64,000 nt of DNA from Gemmobacter aquatilis (GTDB taxonomy: Bacteria; Pseudomonadota; Alphaproteobacteria; Rhodobacterales; Rhodobacteraceae), in assembly GCF_900110025.1 (NCBI RefSeq), contig NZ_FOCE01000001.1, forward strand, positions 413,382 to 477,381, in the 5' to 3' direction. Under the pieces are notes generated by a model. That model did not search any database. It saw only the letters and a list, made by a program, of their open reading frames with translations, and had not been told where the DNA came from. The position numbers were made by a program, and so were the translations under genes. Of this stretch, positions 6,709 to 15,113 are shown piece by piece (the first letter of the stretch is position 1; every line of letters starts with the position of its first letter).

Positions 6709-7005
6709 GGGCGGAACTCCAAAAGATTGTTGACCAAGGGGTAACGCATCCGCGCGGTATCTCAAGAGGAAAGCCGGTGCCGCGCCCGTGCAACCCGTTT
6801 CAAACCGGTGCAGTGTCTGTGCAACCCGTTGCAAAGTGCTTTGGGTGGCGCTGCACGCGGCCTGTCGGGTGCGTGGGGGAAAGGGCGAGGCGGGGCGCGA
6901 ACGCGGCCCTGACGCCCGCTGTGGTCGCCTTTGGGGTGATTTGCGGCTTGCCGGTGGGCGGGGTCGTCTGGTCTAAGGGGAAGGCAGTCAGCCGGGGGTT
7001 TTGCG
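6709..7005. promoter_or_regulatory. Divergent intergenic region with paired element palindromes
   Basis: This 297-bp space separates the secreted-protein gene (minus) from mod (plus). It holds two copies of the element palindrome 31 bp apart: one with a mismatch at 6789-6802 (TGCAAC CC GTTTCA) and one exact at 6820-6833 (TGCAAC CC GTTGCA), with a half-site CCGGTGCA between them. Three full turns of DNA separate the two, which would put bound proteins on the same face. This makes the region the best candidate for regulation of mod by an element protein. Confidence 0.55.
6820..6833. repeat. Element palindrome, exact arms (TGCAAC CC GTTGCA)
   Basis: This exact copy lies in the intergenic region before mod, with a one-mismatch copy at 6789-6802. 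Confidence 0.8.
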
Positions 7006-8805
7006 ATGACGGAGCTTGTGTTCAAGGGCAAGGAATTTGTGTGGAACCATCACCTTGCGGTGCCGTTCCGGCCCTTGGTCGTGCAGGCAGACAAGGGGAT
7101 TGGCGAGCCGCGCCTTGACGGCAACCTTATCATCCAGGGCGACAACCTCCACGCGCTCAAAGCCCTGTTGCCGATGTATTCGGGCAAGGTGGACTGCATC
7201 TTTATTGACCCGCCCTACAACACCGGGGAGGAGGATTGGTCATATAATGACAACGTGAATGCCCCGATGATCAAGGAGTGGTTGAACTCCAACCCCATTG
7301 GTATTGAGGACGGACTGCGCCACGACAAATGGTGCGCCATGATGTGGCCCCGCTTACGCCTGCTTCACGAGCTTCTGTCGGACGACGGGAGCATTTGGAT
7401 CACTCTTGATGACAACGAAGTCCACCGTGCTAGAGCGATACTGGATGAGATTTTCGGGGAGGATTGTTCGATTGGCCAAATTGTTTGGCAGAAACGGACA
7501 TCCAGAGAGAATCGCGCGGTTTTCTCCCCGAGTTTTGATCACGTTTTAGTCTACTCTAAAGCGCTCAAAGACACTTGGAAACTCAGACGAAACCGCCTTC
7601 TGCCAAAAGAAGGCGGCTACGCAAACCCAGACAACGATCCGCGCGGTCCATGGGCATCAATCCCGTTCTCGGCGCAAGGTTTCAGGGAAAACCAAGTATA
7701 TACTATCGTCACGCCGACCGGAGTTGAACATCGCCCGCCAAAGGGGCGATGCTGGGGCGCGACCGAACCAGAGTTCGAAAAATATAAAGAGCGAAATCTC
7801 GTCTATTGGCCAAAGGGCGGAAATGGGAAGCCGCGAATCAAGCAATTCCCCGAGGAAGCGAAGGGCTTAGTGCCGATGACCTTGTGGCCTGCGGCAGAAG
7901 TCGGAACGACCGAAGACTCCAAGAAAGTTTTGATGGACATTTTCTCTGACTATCAGGAAGACCAACTGCGCTTTCATGCTCCAAAGCCTGTTGATCTTGT
8001 CCGCAGAGTCATCGAAATCGCCACCCGCAAAAATAGTGTTGTGTTGGACTCTTTCTCGGGAACTGGCACAACAGGTCATGCTGTAATTGCAGCAAACAAA
8101 TGGGATGGTGGCAATCGCCGTTTCATCCTCTGCGAAATGGAAGACTATGCCGACCGCCTGACGGCAGAGCGGGTGCGGCGTGTGATCAACGGCTATGCCT
8201 TCACCGGCACCCAGAAAACCGAACTCGCCCGCGAAAAGCTGAACTGGCGCACCATCGAAAAGGCCGCCGATCTGGTCCACAAGGTGCAGGCTATCGAAAA
8301 CCTGCACGGCCACGAATACGACCGGATCAAGAAAGAGGTGAAAGACGGCGAGCTTGTGGTGACGGGCGAAAAGGCCGTGGCCGAGCGGGCCGAGGGCTTG
8401 GGTGGAACCTTCACCTATTGCACGCTGGGCGACCCTGTGGAGCTTGACCGCATCCTGACAGGCGTTGACCTGCCCGCCTTCGAGGCGCTTGGCCCCGTGC
8501 TTTACCACATGGCGACTGCCGAAGTGGCAGACCCTGCCGTTCTATACGCCGCCGATTTCTATCTGGGCGAGGCCAGCGCCTATATCGTGTGGATGATTTA
8601 CAAGCCCGATCTGGATTGGCTCAAGACCTCGGACGCGGCGCTGACCCTTTCCTTCGCGCGGCACATCCACGGCCTGCGTCCCGACAAGAAGCACCTTGTC
8701 TTTGCGCCCGCCCGACATGTCAGTCAGCGGATGCTGGACAGTGAAGGTTTGGGGGTGGAGTTCGCGCCGCTGCCACAGTCGCTTTACCGGGTGGAGCGGG
8801 GTTGA
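7006..8805 (+). CDS. mod: Type III restriction-modification methyltransferase (Mod)
   Basis: Mod adds a methyl group to adenine in a short asymmetric site and gives the type III complex its specificity. DPPYNT at 68-73 is catalytic motif IV, and FSGTGTTGHAV from residue 350 is the S-adenosylmethionine-binding motif I, in the order typical of beta-class enzymes. The region between them, about residues 140-350 (7430-8050), is the target-recognition part and is clearly richer in A and T than the rest of the gene, which suggests it was exchanged separately. The length of 599 aa is normal. The stop overlaps the start of res (TGATG), so the two subunits are made together. I see no long simple repeat that would make the gene phase-variable. 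Confidence 0.95.
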   Translation: MTELVFKGKEFVWNHHLAVPFRPLVVQADKGIGEPRLDGNLIIQGDNLHALKALLPMYSGKVDCIFIDPPYNTGEEDWSYNDNVNAPMIKEWLNSNPIGIEDGLRHDKWCAMMWPRLRLLHELLSDDGSIWITLDDNEVHRARAILDEIFGEDCSIGQIVWQKRTSRENRAVFSPSFDHVLVYSKALKDTWKLRRNRLLPKEGGYANPDNDPRGPWASIPFSAQGFRENQVYTIVTPTGVEHRPPKGRCWGATEPEFEKYKERNLVYWPKGGNGKPRIKQFPEEAKGLVPMTLWPAAEVGTTEDSKKVLMDIFSDYQEDQLRFHAPKPVDLVRRVIEIATRKNSVVLDSFSGTGTTGHAVIAANKWDGGNRRFILCEMEDYADRLTAERVRRVINGYAFTGTQKTELAREKLNWRTIEKAADLVHKVQAIENLHGHEYDRIKKEVKDGELVVTGEKAVAERAEGLGGTFTYCTLGDPVELDRILTGVDLPAFEALGPVLYHMATAEVADPAVLYAADFYLGEASAYIVWMIYKPDLDWLKTSDAALTLSFARHIHGLRPDKKHLVFAPARHVSQRMLDSEGLGVEFAPLPQSLYRVERG

Positions 8806-11405
8806 TGCGGACGCTCGACTATCAGGAACGGGTGCTGGGCACGCTGGACGCCTATCTGGACGAGTTGAAGGCGCAGAAGGTGCAGGCCGACCAGATCGAC
8901 GCCTTGCGCGCGGCGAACCCGAACCTGCCCATCCCGCCCTTGGATTTCTGCTCAAAGGCTTGGGAGAACCTGAATGCGGTCAAACCGTTGCCCGTGCGGA
9001 AGTTCAAGGATGGCACGGTGGTGCCTTTCTCGCCGCGTTTCGACGGTATAGGGCGGGCGGTGCCCAATGTGACCTTCAAGGTGCCAACGGGCGGCGGCAA
9101 GACATGGCTGGCCGTGAACGCCGTGTCCCGCATCATGGGGCGGTATCTGGGCAAGAACGTGGGCTTTGTGCTCTGGGTGGTGCCAAACGAGGCGATTTAC
9201 ACCCAGACGCTCAAGCGGCTGAAAGACCGTCAGCACCCCTATCGGCAGGCGCTGGACCGCGCGGCGGCGGGCCGGGTGAAGGTTATGGAAAAGGGCGACC
9301 GGCTAGACGCGCGGGATGTGGAAACGCATCTGTGCGTCATGGTGCTGATGTTGCAGGCGTCGGTGCGCTCGGCCAACGAACAGTTGAGAATGTTCCGCGA
9401 CCGGGGCGATGTGCACGGGTTCTTCCCACCCGAGGGGGATCAGGCGGCACATGCAGCAGAGTTGAAGGCCGTGCCCAATCTGGACGGCTATCAGGGCATG
9501 TTCCCGATGGTGAAGGACAGTCTGGGCAACGCGCTGCGGAAAATCCGCCCCGTGGTGGTGATGGACGAGGGGCAAAAAGCAACGTCGGACCTTGCCCACA
9601 AGACGCTTTACGACTTCAACCCGCTCTTCGTGCTGGAACTGACCGCAACGCCCAAGGATGTGACCGCCAAGGGCGGCGGCGCGCGCTATGCCAACCTGCT
9701 GGTGGAGGTGACGGGGCGCGAGTTGCACGCCGAAGACATGATCAAGATGCCGCTGAACCTAGACCCAAGGCAGGGCACGGATTGGCGCGGCACGCTGACG
9801 GCGGCGCTGGACCGGCTTAACGGCTTGCAGGCAGCGGCGGACACCTACCGGGCCGATAAGGGCGAGTTGGCCTATATCCGCCCCATTATGCTGGTGCAGG
9901 TGGAGCGGACGGGCAAGGATCAGCGCGACGGGGTGCATATCCACGCCGAGGACGTGAAGGAATGGTTGCTACAAGCAGGGTTGGACGAGGCGCAAATTGC
10001 CATCAAGACCGCCGAACAAAACGACCTGAGCCAGCCCGAGAACCAAGACCTGCTTTCACCTGCAAACCGCGTGCGGGTGATTGTCACCAAGGCGGCGCTG
10101 CAAGAAGGCTGGGACTGCCCCTTTGCCTATGTGCTGTGTTCTCTGGCGGCGGCGTCGAACCTGTCCGCCATGACGCAGCTTGTCGGGCGCACTTTGCGCC
10201 AGCCCTACGCGCTGAAAACCAAAGTGCCAGCCTTGGACGAATGCTACGTCATTACGCATCACGCCGGGACGCGCGAAGTTGTGGAAGCCATCAAGGCGGG
10301 TTTGGAAAAGGATGGCTTGGCCGATCTGGTCATCGAGGTGCCATCGGGCACAGGGGCTGCAACCCCCGGAACCCCGCGCCGGATCGAGCGGCGGGCAGAC
10401 TTCAAGAGCCTGAAAGTCTATCTGCCCAAGGTGCTGTGTAATGACGGCGGGGCCTTGCGCGACCTAGACTATGAGACCGACATCCTGTCCGCCATCGACT
10501 GGCGCGACTACGATCCGAGCACTGTTGCACAAGCCATCCCTGAAAACCCGTTGCAAGCCGCATCGCAGTTGCAGCGGATCAGCCTGACAGACGGAGGTTC
10601 CGATTACTTCCGACAAGAGGAAATCGCAGCCGCGTCGGAAACCCTGCGTTTTGATCCGACCTATGCGGTGCGCGTCATCTCTGACCTTGTGCCTAACCCG
10701 TTTGTCGCCCGGTCGATACTCGGGCGCATAGTGGAAGTGCTGAAAGTGCGCGGTTTTGACGACAAGAAGCTGGGGGCTGCGTCTGGCGTCATAGTGGATG
10801 CCCTGCGGCTTGCGCTCGACAAAGAACGCACAGTGCGGGCGGAGGCTTTGTTCAAGGCTGGGGTTAAGGCTGGCCGCATCCAGTTCCGGCTACGCCTAGA
10901 CGAGAACAACTGGGTGATGCCCGAGGCGATAACGACCTTGGAACCCGAACTTGCGCCCCATATGACGGGTGGAGATGGTGGACCGCTGAAACGCAGCCTG
11001 TTCTCGCCAGTCTTCCGCAACGAAGTGAACACCGACGAACAAGGCGTTGCCGTCCACCTTGATGGTGAAGCCGCCGTGAAGTGGTGGCATCGCAACGTCG
11101 CCAAGACCAACTACGGCGTGCAAGGCTGGAAACGCGGGCGCATCTACCCTGATTTCATCTTTGCAACGGGTTGCACGGGCGGCAACGGTCGCATCGTGAT
11201 GCTGGAAACCAAGGGCGACCACCTCCAAAACCCGGATACCGACTATAAGCGCGAGGTTTTGGACTTCCTGACCAAGAACTTCTCGTGGGATCAGGCGGTT
11301 CCCGCAGGCCAACTGCAAATCGCCATGACGGGCGAAACAGTCGAGTGCGCTTTGGTGCTGATGGAAAACGTGCCAACGCGCCTACCGGCCCTCATCGCCG
11401 GGTGA
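8805..11405 (+). CDS. res: Type III restriction enzyme subunit (Res)
   Basis: Res is the helicase-nuclease partner of Mod; the complex cuts DNA carrying unmodified sites. The superfamily 2 ATPase motifs are present: PTGGGKTW with K99, DEGQ at 254-257 in place of DEAD/DEAH, ALQEGWDCPFAYVL, and QLVGRTLRQP as motif VI. The C-terminus has the PD-(D/E)xK nuclease pattern: PDFIFA with D783, then METKGDHL with E801 and K803. I start at ATG 8805 overlapping the mod stop; a TTG at 8802 is in frame. The 866-aa length and all key residues look intact, so the system should be active. Its last part carries an exact element palindrome. Confidence 0.94.
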   Translation: MRTLDYQERVLGTLDAYLDELKAQKVQADQIDALRAANPNLPIPPLDFCSKAWENLNAVKPLPVRKFKDGTVVPFSPRFDGIGRAVPNVTFKVPTGGGKTWLAVNAVSRIMGRYLGKNVGFVLWVVPNEAIYTQTLKRLKDRQHPYRQALDRAAAGRVKVMEKGDRLDARDVETHLCVMVLMLQASVRSANEQLRMFRDRGDVHGFFPPEGDQAAHAAELKAVPNLDGYQGMFPMVKDSLGNALRKIRPVVVMDEGQKATSDLAHKTLYDFNPLFVLELTATPKDVTAKGGGARYANLLVEVTGRELHAEDMIKMPLNLDPRQGTDWRGTLTAALDRLNGLQAAADTYRADKGELAYIRPIMLVQVERTGKDQRDGVHIHAEDVKEWLLQAGLDEAQIAIKTAEQNDLSQPENQDLLSPANRVRVIVTKAALQEGWDCPFAYVLCSLAAASNLSAMTQLVGRTLRQPYALKTKVPALDECYVITHHAGTREVVEAIKAGLEKDGLADLVIEVPSGTGAATPGTPRRIERRADFKSLKVYLPKVLCNDGGALRDLDYETDILSAIDWRDYDPSTVAQAIPENPLQAASQLQRISLTDGGSDYFRQEEIAAASETLRFDPTYAVRVISDLVPNPFVARSILGRIVEVLKVRGFDDKKLGAASGVIVDALRLALDKERTVRAEALFKAGVKAGRIQFRLRLDENNWVMPEAITTLEPELAPHMTGGDGGPLKRSLFSPVFRNEVNTDEQGVAVHLDGEAAVKWWHRNVAKTNYGVQGWKRGRIYPDFIFATGCTGGNGRIVMLETKGDHLQNPDTDYKREVLDFLTKNFSWDQAVPAGQLQIAMTGETVECALVLMENVPTRLPALIAG
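11162..11175. repeat. Element palindrome, exact arms (TGCAAC GG GTTGCA)
   Basis: This exact copy lies inside res, between the two halves of the nuclease motif. Confidence 0.8.
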
Positions 11406-11445
11406 AGTGACTGCGCCGGGTTCCGCTTACGCCACGGAGCGTTCG

Positions 11446-11459
11446 TGCAACTCGGTGCA
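11446..11459. repeat. Element palindrome, one mismatch (TGCAAC TC GGTGCA)
   Basis: This copy lies in the gap between res and the tRNA attachment site, about 120 bp inside the element end. Confidence 0.6.
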
Positions 11460-11495
11460 GGGATTCGCGATTTAGGGCAGGAGAAAAGCCCTTAC

Positions 11496-11521
11496 CCACC
11501 TTTACGAGCACTGAAAGGTGG
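11496..11521. terminator. Hairpin downstream of res
   Basis: CCACCTTT and AAAGGTGG are perfect 8-bp arms around a 10-base loop. There is no T run, so it may end the mod-res transcript only weakly or be a protein site near the attachment end. Confidence 0.4.
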
Positions 11522-11579
11522 ATCGGCAAAAGCGCCTTATCGCTAAGCGCTTGTTTTAGAATGATTTTTTTGATTTAAA

Positions 11580-11593
11580 TGGTGCCCGGAGCC
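11580..11593. repeat. Attachment site, tRNA copy
   Basis: TGGTGCCCGGAGCC is the complement of the last 14 bases of tRNA-Phe and matches 1513-1526 exactly. Confidence 0.8.
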
Positions 11594-11655
11594 GGAATCG
11601 AACCAGCGACACGCGGATTTTCAATCCGCTGCTCTACCAACTGAGCTATCCGGGC
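11580..11655 (-). tRNA. tRNA-Phe (GAA)
   Basis: On the minus strand the gene runs from GCCCGGATAGCTCAG to the encoded CCA. The anticodon stem is GCGGA/TCCGC with loop TTGAAAA, giving anticodon GAA. All arms pair well. Its 3' end is the attachment site of the integrative element and stays intact. Confidence 0.96.
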
Positions 11656-11733
11656 ACTGCCAGCCTGCGGCTGTTTGGTGGGGCGGTATTAAGCGAGGGC
11701 GCGGGGGCTGTCCAGAGGGTTTTGGGAAAAAAA

Positions 11734-11916
11734 TCAGTGCTTAGGCGTTTCTTGTCGGGGATCGACGATGTGGGCGGCCTCTTCCTCTTCCAGCGCCGGG
11801 CCGGGGATGACATAGCTTCCCTTCAGCCAGCGCCCGAGGTCGATATCGGCGCAGCGGCGCGAGCAGAAGGGGCGGTATTTCGCATCGGTTTCCTTCTGGC
11901 AGATCGGGCAGCTCAT
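11734..11916 (-). CDS. yacG: DNA gyrase inhibitor / zinc-binding protein YacG
   Basis: The 60-aa protein has the YacG zinc site: CPICQ near residue 3 and FCSRRCADIDLGRWL near residue 18. YacG in Escherichia coli binds the GyrB subunit and blocks gyrase. The length is typical. It overlaps the upstream RNase E/G-like gene by 4 bp, and the pair with maf and infA is a standard group in Rhodobacteraceae. Confidence 0.93.
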   Translation of the reverse strand: MSCPICQKETDAKYRPFCSRRCADIDLGRWLKGSYVIPGPALEEEEAAHIVDPRQETPKH

Positions 11917-12965
11917 TCCCGCACCCCCAGAAGCTCCGCCAGCGGCAGGCGGTCGCGTTTGCGCACCAGCTCATACAGGCCGAGATTGGTCCAGCCGGAC
12001 AGGCTGGTTTCCGAAGATTCGCCCTTGAAGGCGGCGCGCAGCACCTGATCCAGCACGGCCCGGTCTTTCTTCGGCATCGGCGCGAAATCGACGACGACCT
12101 GCCCGCCAAGGCCGCGCAGCCGCAACTGGCGCGGCAGATCGCGGGCGGCGGCGATATTGGCCTTCAGGCTGGCGGCGGGCGTGGTGTCGTTGCCGGTGTT
12201 CACGTCCACCGCGACCAGCGCGCGGGTCGGCTCAACATACATATGCGCGCCGCCGGGCAGGGGCACGCGCGGGCTGAGCAGCGCGTCGATCAGTTCCTCG
12301 ACGCCATGCGCCTCGAAGGCGCCCTCGCCTTCGGCCACGTCATCGGGGGCCGGGTCCGTCCAGTCGCGCCAGGCGGTTTCATGGGCGGAAGCCCCGTCCA
12401 CCAGCAGTTCCGGCCCGCCTTCGATATCCGACAGCACGGCGACCGACAGGTCGCGCATGGCGAGGATGTCATCGGCAATATCGGCCTCGTCCGCCTCGGC
12501 GCAGGCGGAACGCAGGATCAGACCCAGATCGGCGGGCGCCCCTTCCATTCCGGCTTCGGCCAGCGATTCCAGCGCGTTACGCATATCCTCGTCACGGATG
12601 CGGCGGCTGATGTTGCGACCGGGCGCGCCGGGGGTGATGATCGCGTAGCGGCCCTTGAACAGCAGCCGCGTGGTGACGGGCAGCGCCTTGCCGGGTTCGG
12701 CGGCGCCGGACAGTTGCACCAGAACCGGCTGGCCGGGGGCAAGGCCCGAGACCTGCCGCAAAAAGCCCGACTGGCCGCCGGGCAGCTTGACGAAGACCCC
12801 GCCCTGCCCCTTCATCGGGCGATCGACGATGCCGCGCAGGATGGCGCCGGGCAGCGGCGCCTCGCCCGCCGGGTCCACCACGATGTCCAGCAGCACCCCG
12901 TCAACGATCAGGGCCGCCGCATCGCGGCCGCCGATCTGATCCAGCGCAATCACGCGGCCTTTCAT
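11913..12965 (-). CDS. RNase E/G-family protein, short form
   Basis: The 350-aa product belongs to the ribonuclease E/G family that cuts single-stranded RNA. The S1 domain is near residues 35-110, and the catalytic region is recognisable from [14 protein letters not shown] and [11 protein letters not shown], with the two magnesium-binding aspartates in DVNTG and VVDF. It is shorter than RNase G (about 490 aa) and far shorter than RNase E, and it lacks the zinc-link and C-terminal scaffold. This short form between maf and yacG is usual in Rhodobacterales. Overlaps of 4 bp with both neighbours indicate one transcript. Confidence 0.88.
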   Translation of the reverse strand: MKGRVIALDQIGGRDAAALIVDGVLLDIVVDPAGEAPLPGAILRGIVDRPMKGQGGVFVKLPGGQSGFLRQVSGLAPGQPVLVQLSGAAEPGKALPVTTRLLFKGRYAIITPGAPGRNISRRIRDEDMRNALESLAEAGMEGAPADLGLILRSACAEADEADIADDILAMRDLSVAVLSDIEGGPELLVDGASAHETAWRDWTDPAPDDVAEGEGAFEAHGVEELIDALLSPRVPLPGGAHMYVEPTRALVAVDVNTGNDTTPAASLKANIAAARDLPRQLRLRGLGGQVVVDFAPMPKKDRAVLDQVLRAAFKGESSETSLSGWTNLGLYELVRKRDRLPLAELLGVRE

Positions 12966-13540
12966 ACGTCACCTCGGTAAAGCGGATAGCCCGCCGCAGC
13001 CAGCAGCGCGGCGGTTTCGGCGACGGGTAGCCCCACGACGCCGGTGAAAGAGCCAGAGATCCACGGGATGAACGCCCCGGCAAGCCCTTGAATTGCATAG
13101 GCTCCGGCCTTGCCGTCCCATTCGTGCGAGGCGAGATAGGCGTTCAACTCGGCATCCGACAGGCGCTTCATCTTCACATCGGTGACGACTTCGCGGGTCC
13201 AGAGCCGGTCGCCCCGGCGCACCGCGACAGCGGTGATCACCTGATGGCGCCGCCCGCCCAGCAGGGTCAGAAACGCCGCCGCCTCGCCCGCGTCGCGCGG
13301 TTTGCCGAGGATGCGGCGGCCCAGCGCGACGGTGGTATCGGCGCAAAGCACGATATCCTCGGGCGCCGCCACAACCGCTTGCGCCTTTTCACGCGCCAAC
13401 CGCAAGCAATAGGGGCGCGGCAGTTCGCGCGGCTTGGGGTCTTCGTCGATGTCGGGGGGCAGGATCGCGTCAGGCACGACGCCAAGCTGCGCCAGAAGAT
13501 CCTTCCGGCGCGGGCTTGCGGAACCGAGAATGAAGCGCAA
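12962..13540 (-). CDS. maf: Maf-family nucleotide pyrophosphatase
   Basis: The 192-aa enzyme hydrolyses non-canonical or surplus nucleoside triphosphates to monophosphates. The signature [12 protein letters not shown] is at residues 5-16, followed by the catalytic region [10 protein letters not shown] and [13 protein letters not shown]. The reading order fits the dTTP/UTP-type subfamily. The start lies one base after infA ends (13542), and the stop overlaps the next gene by 4 bp. Confidence 0.92.
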   Translation of the reverse strand: MRFILGSASPRRKDLLAQLGVVPDAILPPDIDEDPKPRELPRPYCLRLAREKAQAVVAAPEDIVLCADTTVALGRRILGKPRDAGEAAAFLTLLGGRRHQVITAVAVRRGDRLWTREVVTDVKMKRLSDAELNAYLASHEWDGKAGAYAIQGLAGAFIPWISGSFTGVVGLPVAETAALLAAAGYPLYRGDV

Positions 13541-13541
13541 T

Positions 13542-13760
13542 TTACTTGAAGCGGTAGTTGATGCGGCCCTTCGACAGGTCGTAGGGGGTCATTTCCACCT
13601 GCACCTTGTCGCCAGCCAGAACGCGGATGCGGTTCTTGCGCATCTTGCCTGCCATCGTCGCGATCAATTCATGGCCGTTTTCCAGCTCGACCTTGAATGT
13701 CGCGTTCGGCAGGAGTTCCTTCACGACACCGGGGAATTCGAGCAGTTCTTCCTTGGCCAT
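13542..13760 (-). CDS. infA: Translation initiation factor IF-1
   Basis: The 72-aa S1-fold protein binds the A site of the 30S subunit during initiation. It starts [19 protein letters not shown] and ends in [13 protein letters not shown], both diagnostic. I chose ATG 13760 because it gives the universal IF-1 length; an in-frame upstream start would add 26 unrelated residues. It leads the maf, RNase E/G-like and yacG genes. Confidence 0.98.
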   Translation of the reverse strand: MAKEELLEFPGVVKELLPNATFKVELENGHELIATMAGKMRKNRIRVLAGDKVQVEMTPYDLSKGRINYRFK

Positions 13761-13865
13761 GTTCACTCCAAATGGGTTTCGCCCGCGTCCGAGCGCAGGC
13801 ATCGCCGGGTAGATGCGCCTGTTTTTCCCTATTTTCAAGGGGAAAATCGCGGCATTTCCGGGAAT

Positions 13866-14747
13866 CTAGCAGCGGGTGACGCCGGTTGCAACGCGGGCGG
13901 GTTGTTCATCCCAGTGCAGGTGGTTCAGCACGCCGCCGTTGCGGCGCACCTCGGCGATGGCGTCCAGCGAGATGTCGGCATAGGCCCAGCCGGGCTGGTT
14001 GAGCGGGGTTTGCACAAAAATGCCAGTGTCGGGGAAACCCGCGTCGGGGGGGCCGTAGATGGCGGCGGCGCCGACGTTTTCGTCGACGGCGGGGCAGAAA
14101 TCGCACAGGCCGACGGTGGGCGAATGGACGACAACGCATTGATTTTCAAGGGCCCGCGCCATGGAGCCGACCCGGACGCGGGTGAAGCCGCGGAAAGAAT
14201 CTGTGCAGGAGGGGGCGAGCAGGATTTCGGCGCCCGCCTCGACCAGCGCGCGGGAGAGGAGCGGAAATTCGCTGTCATAGCAGATCACCACGCCGATCTT
14301 GCCCAGGGGGGTATCGAACAGGCTAAGCCCTTGGCCCGGTTCGACAAACCAGATTTCGCGTTCAAAGCGGGTCATGATCTGCTTGTCTTGGTGGCCGAGG
14401 ATGCCGGTCGGGCCATAGAAGGTGGCGCGGTTGACCGGGCGGTTGGCGCCGGGCAGGAACACCGGGCCGGAGGCGCCGAGGATGTAAAGATTATGCTGCG
14501 CAGCCAATGACTTGTGCAGCGCATCCACCTGCGGCTTCCAGCGCGCGACCTCGTGCAGGCAGGCCTCCAGATCCGCCGCGATGGCGCGCCCCCCGAGGCT
14601 GCCCAGCTCCATCGCGCCATATTCGGGGAAGACCAGCAGTTCGGCGCCCTGCCCGGCGGCCTCGGCCACCCAGGTGGTGAGCTTGGCGGCATAGGCGGCG
14701 AAATCGGCGAAGTAGTCGAGCGGATAGGCGGCGGCGGCGATTTTCAT
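13866..14747 (-). CDS. Carbon-nitrogen hydrolase (nitrilase superfamily)
   Basis: The 293-aa enzyme belongs to the nitrilase/amidase superfamily that hydrolyses C-N bonds through a Glu-Lys-Cys triad. The glutamate is in LLVFPEYGAM, the lysine is probably the one in GHQDKQIM, and the cysteine is in VVICYDSEFPLLS. The length is normal. The substrate cannot be read from the sequence. I start at ATG 14747; the open frame continues upstream only through repeat DNA. It lies downstream of a GNAT gene and a SnoaL-like gene on the same strand, separated by the 14862-15110 repeat array, so it may have its own promoter. Confidence 0.88.
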   Translation of the reverse strand: MKIAAAAYPLDYFADFAAYAAKLTTWVAEAAGQGAELLVFPEYGAMELGSLGGRAIAADLEACLHEVARWKPQVDALHKSLAAQHNLYILGASGPVFLPGANRPVNRATFYGPTGILGHQDKQIMTRFEREIWFVEPGQGLSLFDTPLGKIGVVICYDSEFPLLSRALVEAGAEILLAPSCTDSFRGFTRVRVGSMARALENQCVVVHSPTVGLCDFCPAVDENVGAAAIYGPPDAGFPDTGIFVQTPLNQPGWAYADISLDAIAEVRRNGGVLNHLHWDEQPARVATGVTRC

Positions 14748-14861
14748 GGGGCGGTCCTGCGGGGGTTTGGGCGAGGATTTCACGGGGTGACATCGGTGCG
14801 CAAGGCGTACACCGCCTGTACACCCCCTGTGCTGCGTTTTGCGTCGGGGTGAGGTGGGTTT

Positions 14862-15110
14862 GGGCGGGCGGCACCCCCTCACCCTGCCCTCTCCCCCGAG
14901 GGGAGAGGGTGGCGTTGTGCGGGGTGGTGGGGCCGGGCGGCGCCCCCTCACCCTGCCCTCTCCCCCGCGGGGAGAGGGTGGCGTTGTGCGGGGTGGTGAG
15001 GGCGGGCGGCGCCCCCTCACGCTGCCTTCTCCCCCGCGGGGAGAGGGGGGCGTTGTGCGGGGGGGGGGTGGCTCCCTCTCCCCTTGGGGGAGAGGGTCGG
15101 GGTGAGGGGG
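14862..15110. repeat. REP-like palindromes in a 69-bp tandem array
   Basis: Three near-identical 69-bp units start at 14862, 14931 and 15000. Each has a palindrome CCCTCTCCCC-n-GGGGAGAGGG preceded by CCCTCACCCTG and followed by GGCGTTGTGCGGGG. A fourth palindrome at 15073-15108 has the same family sequence in the opposite orientation. A further copy lies at 49319-49365. The array fills most of the 366-bp gap between the nitrilase and GNAT genes. Apparent reading frames through it on both strands are artefacts of the repeat. Confidence 0.85.
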
Positions 15111-15113
15111 AGA

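Larger units (their letters stand above)
1513..11593. mobile_element. Integrative element in tRNA-Phe, about 10 kb, with RT and type III R-M
   Basis: The 14-bp sequence TGGTGCCCGGAGCC occurs at 1513-1526 and at 11580-11593, where it is the 3' end (CCA, discriminator, acceptor strand and start of the T stem) of tRNA-Phe. A tyrosine integrase of the P4 type starts 155 bp inside the left copy. This is the layout of an integrative element that restores the tRNA on entry. Parts of the cargo, especially 7430-8100, are visibly richer in A and T than the flanking chromosome. There are no phage structural, conjugation or replication genes, so the element is either mobilised by a helper or is a minimal integrative cassette. 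The cargo is mostly DNA-defence in character. Confidence 0.85.

Noticed and set aside
1513-11593. Prophage
   Set aside because: Integrase and AlpA-type genes fit, but there are no capsid, tail, packaging, lysis or replication genes.
14839-15105. Several open frames through the 69-bp repeat array on both strands
   Set aside because: They are open only because the repeat unit is a multiple of three and GC-rich; they change phase with the repeats and have no start signal or family similarity.
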